This document shows positions 1-8,277 of a stretch of 64,000 nt of DNA, piece after piece. Made by a program: the position numbers and the translations under genes. Within the stretch, counting starts at the first letter, position 1. Every line of letters starts with the position of its first letter. Source of the stretch: Dermabacter sp. p3-SID358. Lineage in GTDB: Bacteria > Actinomycetota > Actinomycetes > Actinomycetales > Dermabacteraceae. The stretch lies in the NCBI RefSeq assembly GCF_025147465.1, contig NZ_JALXOZ010000002.1, positions 62,001 through 126,000 on the forward strand, in the 5' to 3' direction. The notes under the pieces were generated by a model. The model saw nothing but the letters and a program-made list of their open reading frames with translations. It was not told where the DNA came from and did not search any database.

Positions 1-291
1 GTAGTGGTTGTACACGGCAACGGAAAGGGCACGCTTCGCGGTTTCTTGGCCCACGATGTGGGTCTCAAGGAAATCAAAGATCTCGTTGGGCTTCGGAAGC
101 TCAAACTCCTTCGCCTGCTCTTCCTTCTTCTCTGCGGCCTCGGTTTCCTCAGCAATGATCTCGTTGCACAGTTCGATGCATTCTTCGCAGATGTACACGT
201 GAGGACCGGAGATCAGCCGCTCGACCTGCTTTTGCGACTTGCCGCAGAACGAGCACTTGTAGATCTCGCTCGAGTCACCAATCTGTGCCAT
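1..291 (-). CDS. clpX: ATP-dependent Clp protease ATPase subunit ClpX (partial, N-terminal 97 codons)
   Basis: ClpX is the AAA+ unfoldase that feeds substrates to the ClpP barrel in the cytoplasm. Only the N-terminal 97 codons are in the window; the gene continues past position 1. The N-terminal zinc-binding domain is visible as CSFCGKSQ and, further on, CEECIELC, giving the expected four cysteines. It is followed by the start of the AAA domain ([16 protein letters not shown]). The ATG at 291 begins [16 protein letters not shown] and has GGAAGGA about ten bases upstream. It lies 137 bp downstream of clpP2 on the same strand, the usual actinobacterial clpP1-clpP2-clpX order. Identification is firm; the Walker motifs lie outside the window. 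Confidence 0.96.
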   Translation of the reverse strand, partial: MAQIGDSSEIYKCSFCGKSQKQVERLISGPHVYICEECIELCNEIIAEETEAAEKKEEQAKEFELPKPNEIFDFLETHIVGQETAKRALSVAVYNHY

Positions 292-428
292 GGAGGAGGA
301 GTCCTTCCCGGGGAAGTTTTCGGGCCCTTGCCACACTAGCGGCAGTGAGGCAGCGAAACGGGGAGGCGCACCAGCGACTGTGTGTCGCTGTGTCGCACCT
401 CCCCGAGTGGTTCACGCGTGTGCCGCGC

Positions 429-1085
429 TTACTGGCCGATCTGGTCCTGCTCACTGCGGCGTGCGAGAACCTGGTCGATCAGGCCGTACTCGAGCGCCCC
501 CTGCGCGGTGAGGATCTTGTCGCGCTCGATGTCGCGGTGGATCTCGCCGCGGTCGCGGCCCGAGTGGTGCGCGAGGGTGTCCTCGAGCCACTCGCGCATG
601 CGGAGAATCTCGTTGGCCTGGATCTCGATATCCGAAGCCTGACCGCCGCCCTGGCCGCCCATCGCCGGCTGGTGGATGAGGATGCGCGCGTTCGGAAGGG
701 CGAGGCGCTTGCCTGGGGCTCCGGCCGCGAGCAGAACAGCCGCAGCTGAAGCAGCCTGCCCGAGGCACACGGTCGTGACATCGGGCTTGATGTACTGCAT
801 CGTGTCGTAGATCGCCGTGAGAGCCGTAAACGAGCCTCCCGGGCTGTTGATGTAGAGCGTGATGTCGCGATCCGGATCCTGCGACTCGAGCACGAGCAGC
901 TGCGCCATCACGTCGTCAGCCGAGGCGTCGTCCACCTGCACGCCGAGGAAGATAATGCGATCTTCGAACAGCTTCGCGTACGGATCCTGGCGCTTGAAGC
1001 CGTAGGCGGTGCGCTCTTCGTACGTGGGCAGCACGTAGCGTGAGCTCGGCATGTGGCCGGCTTTCATGGAGGGCTCAAAAGTCAT
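429..1085 (-). CDS. clpP2: ATP-dependent Clp protease proteolytic subunit 2
   Basis: This is a 218-residue ClpP serine protease subunit. In actinobacteria ClpP1 and ClpP2 form a mixed two-ring barrel. The catalytic triad is complete: Ser113 in GQAASAAAV, His138 in ILIHQP and Asp189 in IERDKIL. The YINSPGGS oxyanion region is at about residues 78-85. Relative to E. coli ClpP it has a two-residue insertion after the catalytic His ([10 protein letters not shown]), as is common in the ClpP2 group. The ATG at 1085 follows clpP1 by 26 bp with an AAGGAG-type site, so the two are co-transcribed. Length is normal for the family. Confidence 0.97.
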   Translation of the reverse strand: MTFEPSMKAGHMPSSRYVLPTYEERTAYGFKRQDPYAKLFEDRIIFLGVQVDDASADDVMAQLLVLESQDPDRDITLYINSPGGSFTALTAIYDTMQYIKPDVTTVCLGQAASAAAVLLAAGAPGKRLALPNARILIHQPAMGGQGGGQASDIEIQANEILRMREWLEDTLAHHSGRDRGEIHRDIERDKILTAQGALEYGLIDQVLARRSEQDQIGQ

Positions 1086-1111
1086 GGGTGTACTCCTTCA
1101 GTTTCGCCGCG

Positions 1112-1729
1112 TCAGTTCTCGTCCATGCCGCCGTCGCCGGTCACGTCGCCAGCGGCCGACACGATTCGGTCGATGAAGCCGTACTCGAGAGCTTCGGGGG
1201 CGGTGAACCAGTGGTCGCGGTCGCCGTCGGCAATGATTTGTTCGACGCTCTTGCCGGTCTGCTGGGCCGTGATCTCGGCCATCTGCTGCTTCATCGAGAG
1301 GATCAGATCGGCCTGGATCTTGATTTCCGAAGCGGTGCCGCCGAGGCCGCCGAGCGGCTGGTGCATGAGGATGCGCGTGTGCGGCGTCGCAAAGCGCTTG
1401 CCGGGCGTTCCCGAGCTCAGCAGGAACTGCCCCATCGAGGCGGCCATGCCCATCGCAACCGTGACGACATCGGGCTTGATGTACTGCATCGTGTCGTAAA
1501 TGGCCATGCCCGCCGTGATCGAACCGCCGGGGCTGTTGATGTAAAGGAAGATGTCCTTATCGGGATCTTCCGCGGCCAGCAGGAGCAGCTTCGCGCAGAT
1601 CGCGTTCGCGTTATCGTCGCGAACATCCGAGCCGAGCCACACGATGCGCTCGCGCAGAAGCCGCTGGTACACGTTGTCGTCGAGGCCAAGCGGCATTTCA
1701 CCGGCCGCGTTCACGCTGTGCTGAGTCAC
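1112..1729 (-). CDS. clpP1: ATP-dependent Clp protease proteolytic subunit 1
   Basis: This is a 205-residue ClpP subunit with Ser98 (GMAASMGQF), His123 (LMHQP) and Asp172 (GDRDHW) in the expected positions, and YINSPGGS at about 63-70. I chose the GTG at 1729 ([10 protein letters not shown]) rather than a longer frame reaching 1855. The GTG has AAGGAG six bases upstream, and the extra upstream residues are not typical of ClpP and would overlap the end of the neighbouring GH13 gene. It is first of the clpP1-clpP2-clpX run. Unusually, tig is not directly upstream: a GH13 enzyme gene lies between tig and clpP1. Confidence 0.96.
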   Translation of the reverse strand: MTQHSVNAAGEMPLGLDDNVYQRLLRERIVWLGSDVRDDNANAICAKLLLLAAEDPDKDIFLYINSPGGSITAGMAIYDTMQYIKPDVVTVAMGMAASMGQFLLSSGTPGKRFATPHTRILMHQPLGGLGGTASEIKIQADLILSMKQQMAEITAQQTGKSVEQIIADGDRDHWFTAPEALEYGFIDRIVSAAGDVTGDGGMDEN

Positions 1730-1833
1730 GGTGCACTCCTTGTCACTTGAGGTTTCGTACCCCTCAACCTTAGCGACCGTGAGGGGCCTTGGCGGCCCTG
1801 TTCGCCAGGGGCGCAGTTCCGACGCTTGCTGTG

Positions 1834-3081
1834 CTAGAGCCGCGGCTGGGACCACAGCACGCCGCCGCTTGCGTCACGTATGGTGGCGCGGGGGCTTTCG
1901 TCGAGAGTGATCTCGACGTCGAGGAAGCGTTCTCCCCCATGCTCGTGGGCGCGATACGTCATCTTCTCGTTCGCGATGTCGACAACCTCGGTGCGGGCCG
2001 TGACGAGCCACGGGTGCGCGCGGCGCACGCCGATGAGCCCTGCAATCGCATCGCGCGTCGCGGGGCCCTCGCCGAAGAAGTCGCTCGGGGAATCGGGGAA
2101 GGCCTGGCGCACGTCGTCGTCTCCGCCAATGCGCTCCTCCTTGATGCCACGGAAGGCCTGTTCATCGCCGTAATAGAGGGCTGGCATTCCACCGAGCGTG
2201 TAGAGGATCGCGTGGGCCGTGAGCGCGCCATCGGCGCCGAGCACGCTCGCGATGCGGCTCGTGTCGTGATTACCCACGAAGGTGAGCGGAACGAAATGCT
2301 CAAGAAACGTGTTGTGGCGGCCGAGAGTCCACTCGAGCTCGAACAGGTTCTCTTCCTCGATACTCGAATAGATCGCCTTCCATAGCTCGTACTCGGTCAC
2401 GGAATCGACTCCCGATTCACGCACGAATTCGGCGTAGTCGCCGTGGATGATCTCCGCAAAGAAGAAGACCTCAGGGAAATCTCGGCGGAGGTCGGGGATG
2501 ATCGCGTTCCAAAAACTTGTGGGCACGGAATAGGCGGCATCAAGGCGCCAGCCGTCGATTCCCCGTTCGAGCCAGGAACGCATCACGTGGGCGACCCGCT
2601 CGCGAGCGGCGGCGCTTTCGTGATTGAAGCGAGCAAGCTCCCCGTGCCCCTCCCACACGCGAGGTGCCGGGCCGCCACTTGCCTCCATATCGATATCGAA
2701 TTCGCGATCGTTCGCCTTCTCGCCGGGGCTTTCAAGCTCACGAAGAAGCGGCGCAAAATCAGTCGAGACGTGCGAAAACACGCCGTCGAGAAGCACGCGG
2801 ATCCCCCGTTTTTTGCACGCTGAGAGAAAGCGGCCGAAGGCAGCATCATCACCGAGCCGCGGGTCGATTTTCAGGTAGTCAAGAGTGTCGTAGCCGTGGG
2901 TCTTCGAGGCAAAGATCGGGCCGAGCACGATCCCGTTGAGGCCAAGCTCCTGCACGTAGTCGAGCCAGCCGGTGAGGTGATCGAGCCCCCGGCCGGTGCG
3001 TGAATCACCTTCGCGGATCGGGGCGTCGGTGAAACCGAGCGGGTATACGTGCCACCACAGGGCGTGATCAATCCAAGCCAT
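1834..3081 (-). CDS. GH13 (alpha-amylase family) enzyme
   Basis: This is a 415-residue glycoside hydrolase family 13 protein with no signal peptide, hence probably cytoplasmic. The four GH13 regions are present: DGVFSH (99-104), GWRLDAA with the nucleophile Asp181, the acid/base Glu210 in FFFAEII, and FVGNHDTSR with Asp273. The substrate cannot be fixed. The short length and lack of added domains fit a cyclomaltodextrinase- or alpha-glucosidase-like enzyme acting on malto-oligosaccharides or related glucans. The ATG at 3081 has GAGGAG 9-10 bases upstream. A longer frame running back to 3414 is only the antisense of the Lys/Ala-rich tail of tig. It sits between tig and clpP1, a place normally without an insert. 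Confidence 0.9.
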   Translation of the reverse strand: MAWIDHALWWHVYPLGFTDAPIREGDSRTGRGLDHLTGWLDYVQELGLNGIVLGPIFASKTHGYDTLDYLKIDPRLGDDAAFGRFLSACKKRGIRVLLDGVFSHVSTDFAPLLRELESPGEKANDREFDIDMEASGGPAPRVWEGHGELARFNHESAAARERVAHVMRSWLERGIDGWRLDAAYSVPTSFWNAIIPDLRRDFPEVFFFAEIIHGDYAEFVRESGVDSVTEYELWKAIYSSIEEENLFELEWTLGRHNTFLEHFVPLTFVGNHDTSRIASVLGADGALTAHAILYTLGGMPALYYGDEQAFRGIKEERIGGDDDVRQAFPDSPSDFFGEGPATRDAIAGLIGVRRAHPWLVTARTEVVDIANEKMTYRAHEHGGERFLDVEITLDESPRATIRDASGGVLWSQPRL

Positions 3082-3181
3082 GATGTGCTCCTCCTCCGCG
3101 CGGCTCCGCGCGCTATTAAAAGAGTAGCGGCCCCCCCACCGCTTGCGCGGAGAGGGGCCGCCCCGTGGGGAAGGTGCGAGA

Positions 3182-4684
3182 CTACTTGTCTTCGCCCTTG
3201 TCCTCGTTCTTCTCTGCAGCCTTCTTCGTGGTCGCCTTCTTCGCCGGAGCCTTCTTGGCAGGTGCCTTCTTGGCGGCCGGCTTCTTCTCGGCAGTCTTCT
3301 TTTCCGCGGTCTTCTTCGCCGCGGGCTTCTTTGCAGCAGCCTTCTTCGCGGGGGCCTTCTTCTTGCCCTCGTCCTTGGCGTCCTCGTCGGCTGAGGAAGC
3401 GTCGGACTCCTCACCCTTCGAAAGGCCCAGGTCGAGAACCTTGCCCTCGCTCGACTTGACCGTCACCTCGGCAAGCGCGTCGTCAAGAGCCTTCGAGCGC
3501 TGCACCTCAGCGAAGATCTGCTCGAGCTGACCACCCTGCGCGACAGCCTGGAGGAAGGTGTTCGGGTCCATGCCGTACTGCGCGGCCATCTGGGACACGA
3601 AGCCCATGAGGTCTTCCTGGCCCACCTCGACCTGGCGCGTTTCGAGGATTGCATCGAGGAGGAACTGCGCACGGATCGCCTTGACCGTGTCGTCCTTGAT
3701 CTCCTCGCCGTGAGGATCATCAGCGTTCTTGCCCTCGTTCTCGAGGTGCGCCTCGATCTCGTCCTTGACGAGCTGCTCGGGAACCTCGATCTCGATGTCC
3801 TCGAGGAGCTTTTCGAGCAGAGCGTTGCGGGCAAGCGCCACGCGGTTGCCCTCGGCATCCTTCTCCGCCTGGGCCTTGAGGTCAGCCTTGAGCTCGTCGA
3901 TCGTGTCGAACTCCGACGCGAGCTCGGCGAACTCGTCGTCGGCCTCCGGGAGCTCACGCACCTTCACGCTCTGCGCGGTCACGGTGATCTGTGCTTCCTC
4001 ACCAGCGCGGTCGCCACCGGCAAGCTTCGAGGTGAAGGTCGTGGTCTCGCCGGCCGAAAGGCCGATCAGTGCTTCGTCGAGGCCTTCGAGCATGTTTCCC
4101 TCGCCGATGTTGTACGAGACGCCCTCAACGGTGTCGATCTCTTCATCGTCGATCTTTGCGACCATGTCGATCGACACGAAGTCGCCATCTTCAGCCGGGC
4201 GATCAACGCCCTTGAGGGTGCCGAAGCGCTCGCGAAGCGCGGTGAGGCGCACGTCAACGGCGTCGTCGTCTACGGCGGGCTCCTCGATCTCAACCTCGAG
4301 GTTGTCGAAGGAGGGCAGCTCGATCTCGGGGCGCACATCCTGCTCAACGACGAACACGAGGTTGCCTTCTTCCGAACCATCAAGGCCGGGAACTTCCGTA
4401 ACCTCAACCTCGGGGCGGCCCGCCGGCTTGAGTTCAGCCTCGGCGGCGGCCTGCTGGTAATAGCCGGGAAGCGCGTCGTTCACGGCCTCCTGGATAATCA
4501 TGGGCTTGCCAAAGCGCTGTTCGATGAGCGACGTGGGAACCTTGCCCTTACGGAAGCCTGGAAGCTGCACATCCTTGGCAATCTTCTTGGCGGCCTGATC
4601 GATTGCGGGCTTCAGTTCCTCGAAAGGAACCTCAACGTTCAGCTTCACGCGCGTGGCGCTCAGCTTCTCGACTGCAGTCTTCAC
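3182..4684 (-). CDS. tig: Trigger factor (ribosome-associated peptidyl-prolyl isomerase/chaperone)
   Basis: This is a 500-residue trigger factor. The order is the N-terminal ribosome-binding domain with LPGFRKGKVP at about 43-52, a central FKBP-like PPIase domain at about 150-245 (GDFVSIDMVAKIDDEEID), and the helical C-terminal domain. After residue about 430 comes a long Lys/Ala tail of APAKK and KKAA/KKTAEKK repeats ending in EDKGEDK, resembling histone H1-like or HU tails. Such extensions occur in some actinobacterial trigger factors and make the protein longer than the usual 430-460 residues. Start: the GTG at 4684 gives (M)KTAVEKLSATRVKLNVEVP with GAGGAG eight bases upstream. A TTG two codons earlier is less likely. 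Confidence 0.97.
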   Translation of the reverse strand: MKTAVEKLSATRVKLNVEVPFEELKPAIDQAAKKIAKDVQLPGFRKGKVPTSLIEQRFGKPMIIQEAVNDALPGYYQQAAAEAELKPAGRPEVEVTEVPGLDGSEEGNLVFVVEQDVRPEIELPSFDNLEVEIEEPAVDDDAVDVRLTALRERFGTLKGVDRPAEDGDFVSIDMVAKIDDEEIDTVEGVSYNIGEGNMLEGLDEALIGLSAGETTTFTSKLAGGDRAGEEAQITVTAQSVKVRELPEADDEFAELASEFDTIDELKADLKAQAEKDAEGNRVALARNALLEKLLEDIEIEVPEQLVKDEIEAHLENEGKNADDPHGEEIKDDTVKAIRAQFLLDAILETRQVEVGQEDLMGFVSQMAAQYGMDPNTFLQAVAQGGQLEQIFAEVQRSKALDDALAEVTVKSSEGKVLDLGLSKGEESDASSADEDAKDEGKKKAPAKKAAAKKPAAKKTAEKKTAEKKPAAKKAPAKKAPAKKATTKKAAEKNEDKGEDK

Positions 4685-4762
4685 GTGCAAGTCTCCTCGT
4701 AGTAGTTCTCGTATTTCAAAGTCGGTAACCGGGGCGGGGCCAGCGAGGCCGCCCCTGCGACG

Positions 4763-4836
4763 TCGGGATGACAGGATTTGAACCTGCGACCTTCCGCTCC
4801 CAAAGCGGACGCTCTACCAAGCTGAGCTACATCCCG
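4763..4836 (-). tRNA. tRNA-Pro (TGG anticodon)
   Basis: On the minus strand it folds as a full cloverleaf. The acceptor CGGGATG/CATCCCG is followed by discriminator A. The D arm contains AGCTCAGCTTGG, the anticodon loop TTTGGGA carries TGG, and the T arm has GGTTCAAATCC. CCA is not encoded. It stands just upstream of tig, a common actinobacterial arrangement. Confidence 0.97.
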
Positions 4837-5036
4837 GTGGTGCACCACGGCCGAGACCATTCGGGCCGCGAATACCGTTATGGCAACCCCGCCAAGTTTA
4901 CCCGGCCCCGCGCGACGGCGCTGCGGCATCACTTGTACGATGTGACGAGATGCATGTATCGCCGCGCCCACGCTCGTCTTGGGACACGGCGCGGCATGTG
5001 GCAAGATGGATCCCTGAAGTGCTTCGAGCGCTTCGC

Positions 5037-5110
5037 GCGGGTGTAGCTCAATGGTAGAGCCTCAGTCTTCCAAACTGATTACGCGGGTTCGATTCCCGTC
5101 ACCCGCTCCA
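5037..5110 (+). tRNA. tRNA-Gly (TCC anticodon)
   Basis: The acceptor GCGGGTG pairs with CACCCGC, the discriminator is T, and CCA is encoded at 5108-5110. The anticodon loop CTTCCAA carries TCC and the T loop is GGTTCGATTCC. It is divergent from tRNA-Pro. Confidence 0.97.
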
Positions 5111-5230
5111 TTTCCGAATTGCATAGAGGTTGTGGGGGTTTCAACCGCCGGCGGTGCGCCTGGATCGCTCGCCTCCCCGCCTGCTCCCCCTCTTCCCCTT
5201 CCCGCATTGACGTAGCGAAACGGACGTAAC

Positions 5231-5863
5231 TCACGGGCTTATTCGTTGACCCACGGGCGCATACTCGGGCAGCACGCGATACAGCCACGCAGCCCCACTC
5301 CACAGGAGGCCCGTAGTGAGAAGCGCCGCCCACCCCACCGGCAGCGCGAGCGTCACGAGCGACACGAGAAGCGGCGCCGAAAGCCGCCCCGCACCCATGA
5401 GAGTGTTCCACCGCGCGAGGTCGCGTGTGCGCGTCGCGGTATTCGAAAGATCGATGCCAAGAGTCATCATGATCCCCGAGCCCAGACCGTTGCCGATTCC
5501 TGCAACGATCTGCGCGACGAGCAGAACCGCGAAACCAGCACCACCAGCAGAAAGGCCCGCCGGGCCGATCGCGAAGGGTGCCGCAAGCGCGAAACCGAGG
5601 CCGAAAATACTCATGCACGGCACGATCGCCGCGGCCCTCCCCCACCGGTCCATGATCACGCCCGCGGGATAAAACAGCAGGATCTCGATCGCGGCGGCAA
5701 TGCCAAAAATGAGCGTGACGTCCTTCTCCGTGAGGTGCATGAGCACCGCCATGAGCGGAACGATGATCGGCCGGTTCGTGCGCGCCGCAGCAAGCGGGAG
5801 CACCCCAAGCGCCACGCGCAGCATGTCCCGAAACGTCAGTTGGCGCCCGAGTGCACCGGTCAC
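5231..5863 (-). CDS. MFS transporter, C-terminal half (split gene)
   Basis: The 210 residues correspond to transmembrane helices 7-12 of a 12-helix major facilitator. Hydrophobic runs include PIIVPLMAVLM, LIFGIAAAIEILLFYP and IVPCMSIFGLGFALA. The inter-helix motif AGVIMDRWGRA is the second-half copy of the MFS G-x-x-x-D-R-x-G-R motif. It begins at a GTG whose bases overlap the TGA of the upstream N-terminal half. Together the two make one complete transporter, probably a drug or metabolite exporter. Either the gene is broken by a frameshift or the halves are made as two coupled polypeptides; I cannot tell which. Confidence 0.8.
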   Translation of the reverse strand: MTGALGRQLTFRDMLRVALGVLPLAAARTNRPIIVPLMAVLMHLTEKDVTLIFGIAAAIEILLFYPAGVIMDRWGRAAAIVPCMSIFGLGFALAAPFAIGPAGLSAGGAGFAVLLVAQIVAGIGNGLGSGIMMTLGIDLSNTATRTRDLARWNTLMGAGRLSAPLLVSLVTLALPVGWAALLTTGLLWSGAAWLYRVLPEYAPVGQRISP

Positions 5864-6657
5864 GGTTGCGGGTTCGCTTGGGTGTTTCGCGGGTTTGTCA
5901 TGACCTCAGACAGGTGTTTCGCGGGTTTGCTTGGGTCTTTCGCAGGATTCACCTGGTCTTTTTCAGGTCCGACGGTTGCCGAGCGAGCGTCGGACCCCAC
6001 CTTTTCGCGCGGTGCATCGCCTTCAAGCATGCGTGCCCATACGCACCACACCGCGATCACAACAAGCAGGGCGTACAGGTGGAACACCCACGATGCGTGC
6101 CCCATCCACAGCACGGCGGAGGAGAGCAGGGGGCCGAGGATCTCGCCGATGCGCACCGCGCCGCCGAAGGAGGTCATGCCCCGGGCACGCACGCGCGGCG
6201 GAAGATGTGTGCCGAGGTAGGCCTGGCGACCGAGGTTCCACACGATCATGCAGGCGCCCTGCACCACGAGCGCGAATACCAGCACCATCCGGTGCCACGG
6301 CGCCGCGGAGCCGGAGAGCGCTTCACCCACGACGACGCCGAGACCCACGTTGAGGACGACAAGTAGCACTCCGGTCGCGAGAATCGCACGCCGCTCCCCC
6401 ACGCGTGCCATGAGCCTTCCCGCAGGGACCGTGCCCACAACGGAAAGGATTCCGGCAATGAGGCCGAGAGCGGCGGCTCCCGAGACCGAAAACCCCATGC
6501 GGATTGCGATAAGCGGCAAGATCGGCAAGATCGCGGCGTTTCCCGAGAATTGCAGTGCCGTTGGAACATAGACGGGGAGGATGAGCGGCCTGAGTGCAGC
6601 GGTGGCCTCGGAGCGAGCACCGCCGAGGTGCGATTCGCGAGGCTGGTTTCTCGCCAC
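5860..6657 (-). CDS. MFS transporter, N-terminal half (split gene)
   Basis: The 265 residues cover helices 1-6 of a major facilitator, with the loop 2-3 motif PAGRLMARVGERRA at about 88-101. It then has a long polar tail (about 220-265: EKVGSDARSATVGPEKDQVNPAKD...) where the central cytoplasmic loop should be. The tail contains a complete copy of the dispersed palindrome (5966-5996) plus a short degenerate repeat of KPAKH/NPAKD units. The GTG at 6657 is preceded by AAGGAG; the longer upstream frame lacks such a site. The stop overlaps the start of the C-terminal half. See the findings for the frameshift question. Confidence 0.8.
   Translation of the reverse strand: MARNQPRESHLGGARSEATAALRPLILPVYVPTALQFSGNAAILPILPLIAIRMGFSVSGAAALGLIAGILSVVGTVPAGRLMARVGERRAILATGVLLVVLNVGLGVVVGEALSGSAAPWHRMVLVFALVVQGACMIVWNLGRQAYLGTHLPPRVRARGMTSFGGAVRIGEILGPLLSSAVLWMGHASWVFHLYALLVVIAVWCVWARMLEGDAPREKVGSDARSATVGPEKDQVNPAKDPSKPAKHLSEVMTNPRNTQANPQP
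5966..5996. repeat. Dispersed palindrome copy inside the MFS linker
   Basis: GGTCCGACG (5966-5974) and CGTCGGACC (5988-5996) form perfect 9-bp arms around GTTGCCGAGCGAG. It is translated in frame on the minus strand as part of GSDARSATVGP in the polar loop joining the two MFS halves. It is the same element as at 10818 and 15899. Confidence 0.85.
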
Positions 6658-6754
6658 GCCGTCTCCTTCAATAGACTCGCCACGACGCGGCCTCTCGCGC
6701 CGTAGCCCACACGCGTCCCGCCCGCGCGGTCCGCCCGCGCAGAAAGATTCTGCC

Positions 6755-7438
6755 ATGCGCACACAAGAGCCCCGCGAAAGTCTCACGATCGTCGATGCCG
6801 CGAGCGCGCTCGGCGATGCCCTCGTGAGCGAGGCCTACCTTGCTCTGCGCGACGCCGGCGAGGTAAAAGCGCTGAGCGCACAGCCGGATCGCCTCACGCG
6901 CTTCTCTCGCGCGATCACCTACGAGGCAATCCCCGAGAGCCTCGAAGATTACGCCAAAGCCCTTACCGACACGAGCAGCCTGTTCCTCGTGATCGAGGAG
7001 CACGTGGAAGCCGAGGCTCTCGCGGTCGAAACGATCCGCGCAATGCGGCGCGCGGGCGTGAGCCGACTCATCGCGGCCGCCCCTCTCGATGCTCTCGGCT
7101 ACACCGTGAACGGCGTGCGCGATACCGAAGCCCCGCGCCGGGAACACTCCCTCACTGAGAGAGCGAAGAAGGCGTGGGCAAACGTCGGAACCCCGAACCC
7201 AGCTCTGCTCGCCGCCCGCCGCGCAATCGAGCTCGTGCGTTGCTCGGGCCTTGAAACCACGCTGCTCCTGCACCCACCGATCCTCGTGGCGCCCGGGCCC
7301 GCACCCGTCACGCGCACGCCAGCCTCCTATGCGCCCACCGCAAGCGCCGATATCGGCGCCGCAAATGCCGCCCGCTCGATCCTCGCCGCCCGAATGCCCA
7401 CGTCAATCGGCGCCGAAGACGTGCTGAGCGAAAGCTAG
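6755..7438 (+). CDS. Rossmann-like (degenerate NAD(P)-binding/SDR-type) protein
   Basis: This is a 227-residue soluble protein of unknown function. The beginning, TIVDAASALGDALVSEAYLALRDAGEVKAL, has the pattern of an atypical short-chain dehydrogenase N-terminus (beta strand, loop, helix, strand). The glycine-rich dinucleotide loop is replaced by DAASALGDA, so nucleotide binding is doubtful. The middle (SSLFLVIEEHVEAEALAVETIRAMRRAGVSRLIAAA) also matches the NmrA-like fold pattern. The ATG at 6755 lacks a strong ribosome site. It is divergent from the MFS gene and 80 bp ahead of the sugar phosphorylase operon. Confidence 0.6.
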   Translation: MRTQEPRESLTIVDAASALGDALVSEAYLALRDAGEVKALSAQPDRLTRFSRAITYEAIPESLEDYAKALTDTSSLFLVIEEHVEAEALAVETIRAMRRAGVSRLIAAAPLDALGYTVNGVRDTEAPRREHSLTERAKKAWANVGTPNPALLAARRAIELVRCSGLETTLLLHPPILVAPGPAPVTRTPASYAPTASADIGAANAARSILAARMPTSIGAEDVLSES

Positions 7439-7518
7439 GCCGAGAGAAAACTCAAAAAGACTGACCACGCCCGGAGACTATGCAGCGCTATCCAGGCCCA
7501 GCCCCCTATCGTGGTGTC

Positions 7519-8277
7519 GTGACTGAGAACGCGACGAACGCTCCCCAGAATCTTCCAGGCGCCGCTTCCTTCAACGCGGCCGGCTTTGACGCCTACCTCT
7601 TCGACCTCGACGGTGTCGTGACCCCCACCGCCGACGTGCACATGCGAGCGTGGTCCCGCATGTTCAACCAGGTGCTCGTGAACTATGAGGGCCAGGCAAA
7701 ATACACCGACATGGACTATTTCACGTACGTGGACGGCAAACCTCGCTACGACGGCGTGAGGAGCTTCCTCGCCTCACGCGGCATCGAACTTCCCGAGGGC
7801 GCCCCCGACGACGCTCCCGCGGCTTCGACCGTGTGTGGCCTCGGCAATCGCAAGAACGCGCTCGTCCTCGAAATCCTCGAAAAGGAGGGCGTGGAACCAT
7901 ACCCGGGAACGCTCGCCTTTCTCGACTCGCTGCCCGCGACCGCGAAGGTCGCGATCGTCTCGAGTTCGAAGAACGCCCGCACCGTGCTGAAGGCCGCGGG
8001 GCTCCTCGATCGCTTCGAAGAGATCGTGGATGGCAACGTCGCCGCCGAGAACAAGATCCCCGGCAAGCCTGCCCCCGATACCTACCTCTACGGCGCAAAG
8101 CTCGTGGGAGTGCCCGCTGAAAAAGCCGTCGTCCTTGAAGACGCGACGAGCGGCGTCCAGGCCGGAGCCGCCGGCAACTTCGGCGCCGTGATCGGCGTGA
8201 ATCGCGGCGTGGGCAAGGAGGCACTCGCCCAGGCCGGCGCCACCATCGTTGTCGACGATCTGAAGGAGCTGGCATGA
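7519..8277 (+). CDS. pgmB: Beta-phosphoglucomutase family HAD hydrolase
   Basis: This is a 252-residue HAD-superfamily enzyme that in this context converts beta-D-glucose 1-phosphate to glucose 6-phosphate. HAD motif I is FDLDGVVTPTADVHMRAW, motif II is VAIVSSS, the lysine motif lies near NKIPGKPAPD, and motif III is VVLEDATSG. It overlaps the next gene, a GH65 phosphorylase, by ATGA, so the pair is translationally coupled. That is the classic arrangement for phosphorolysis of an alpha-glucoside followed by isomerisation. The start is uncertain. The GTG at 7519 has no clear ribosome site but a TATCGT box just upstream suggests leaderless translation; an ATG at 7480 (GGAG close by) is the alternative. 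Confidence 0.88.
   Translation: MTENATNAPQNLPGAASFNAAGFDAYLFDLDGVVTPTADVHMRAWSRMFNQVLVNYEGQAKYTDMDYFTYVDGKPRYDGVRSFLASRGIELPEGAPDDAPAASTVCGLGNRKNALVLEILEKEGVEPYPGTLAFLDSLPATAKVAIVSSSKNARTVLKAAGLLDRFEEIVDGNVAAENKIPGKPAPDTYLYGAKLVGVPAEKAVVLEDATSGVQAGAAGNFGAVIGVNRGVGKEALAQAGATIVVDDLKELA

Noticed and set aside
3081..3414. N-terminal extension of the GH13 frame (Arg/Pro-rich)
   Set aside because: It is the Lys/Ala tail region of tig read in another frame; the GH13 start with a ribosome site is at 3081.
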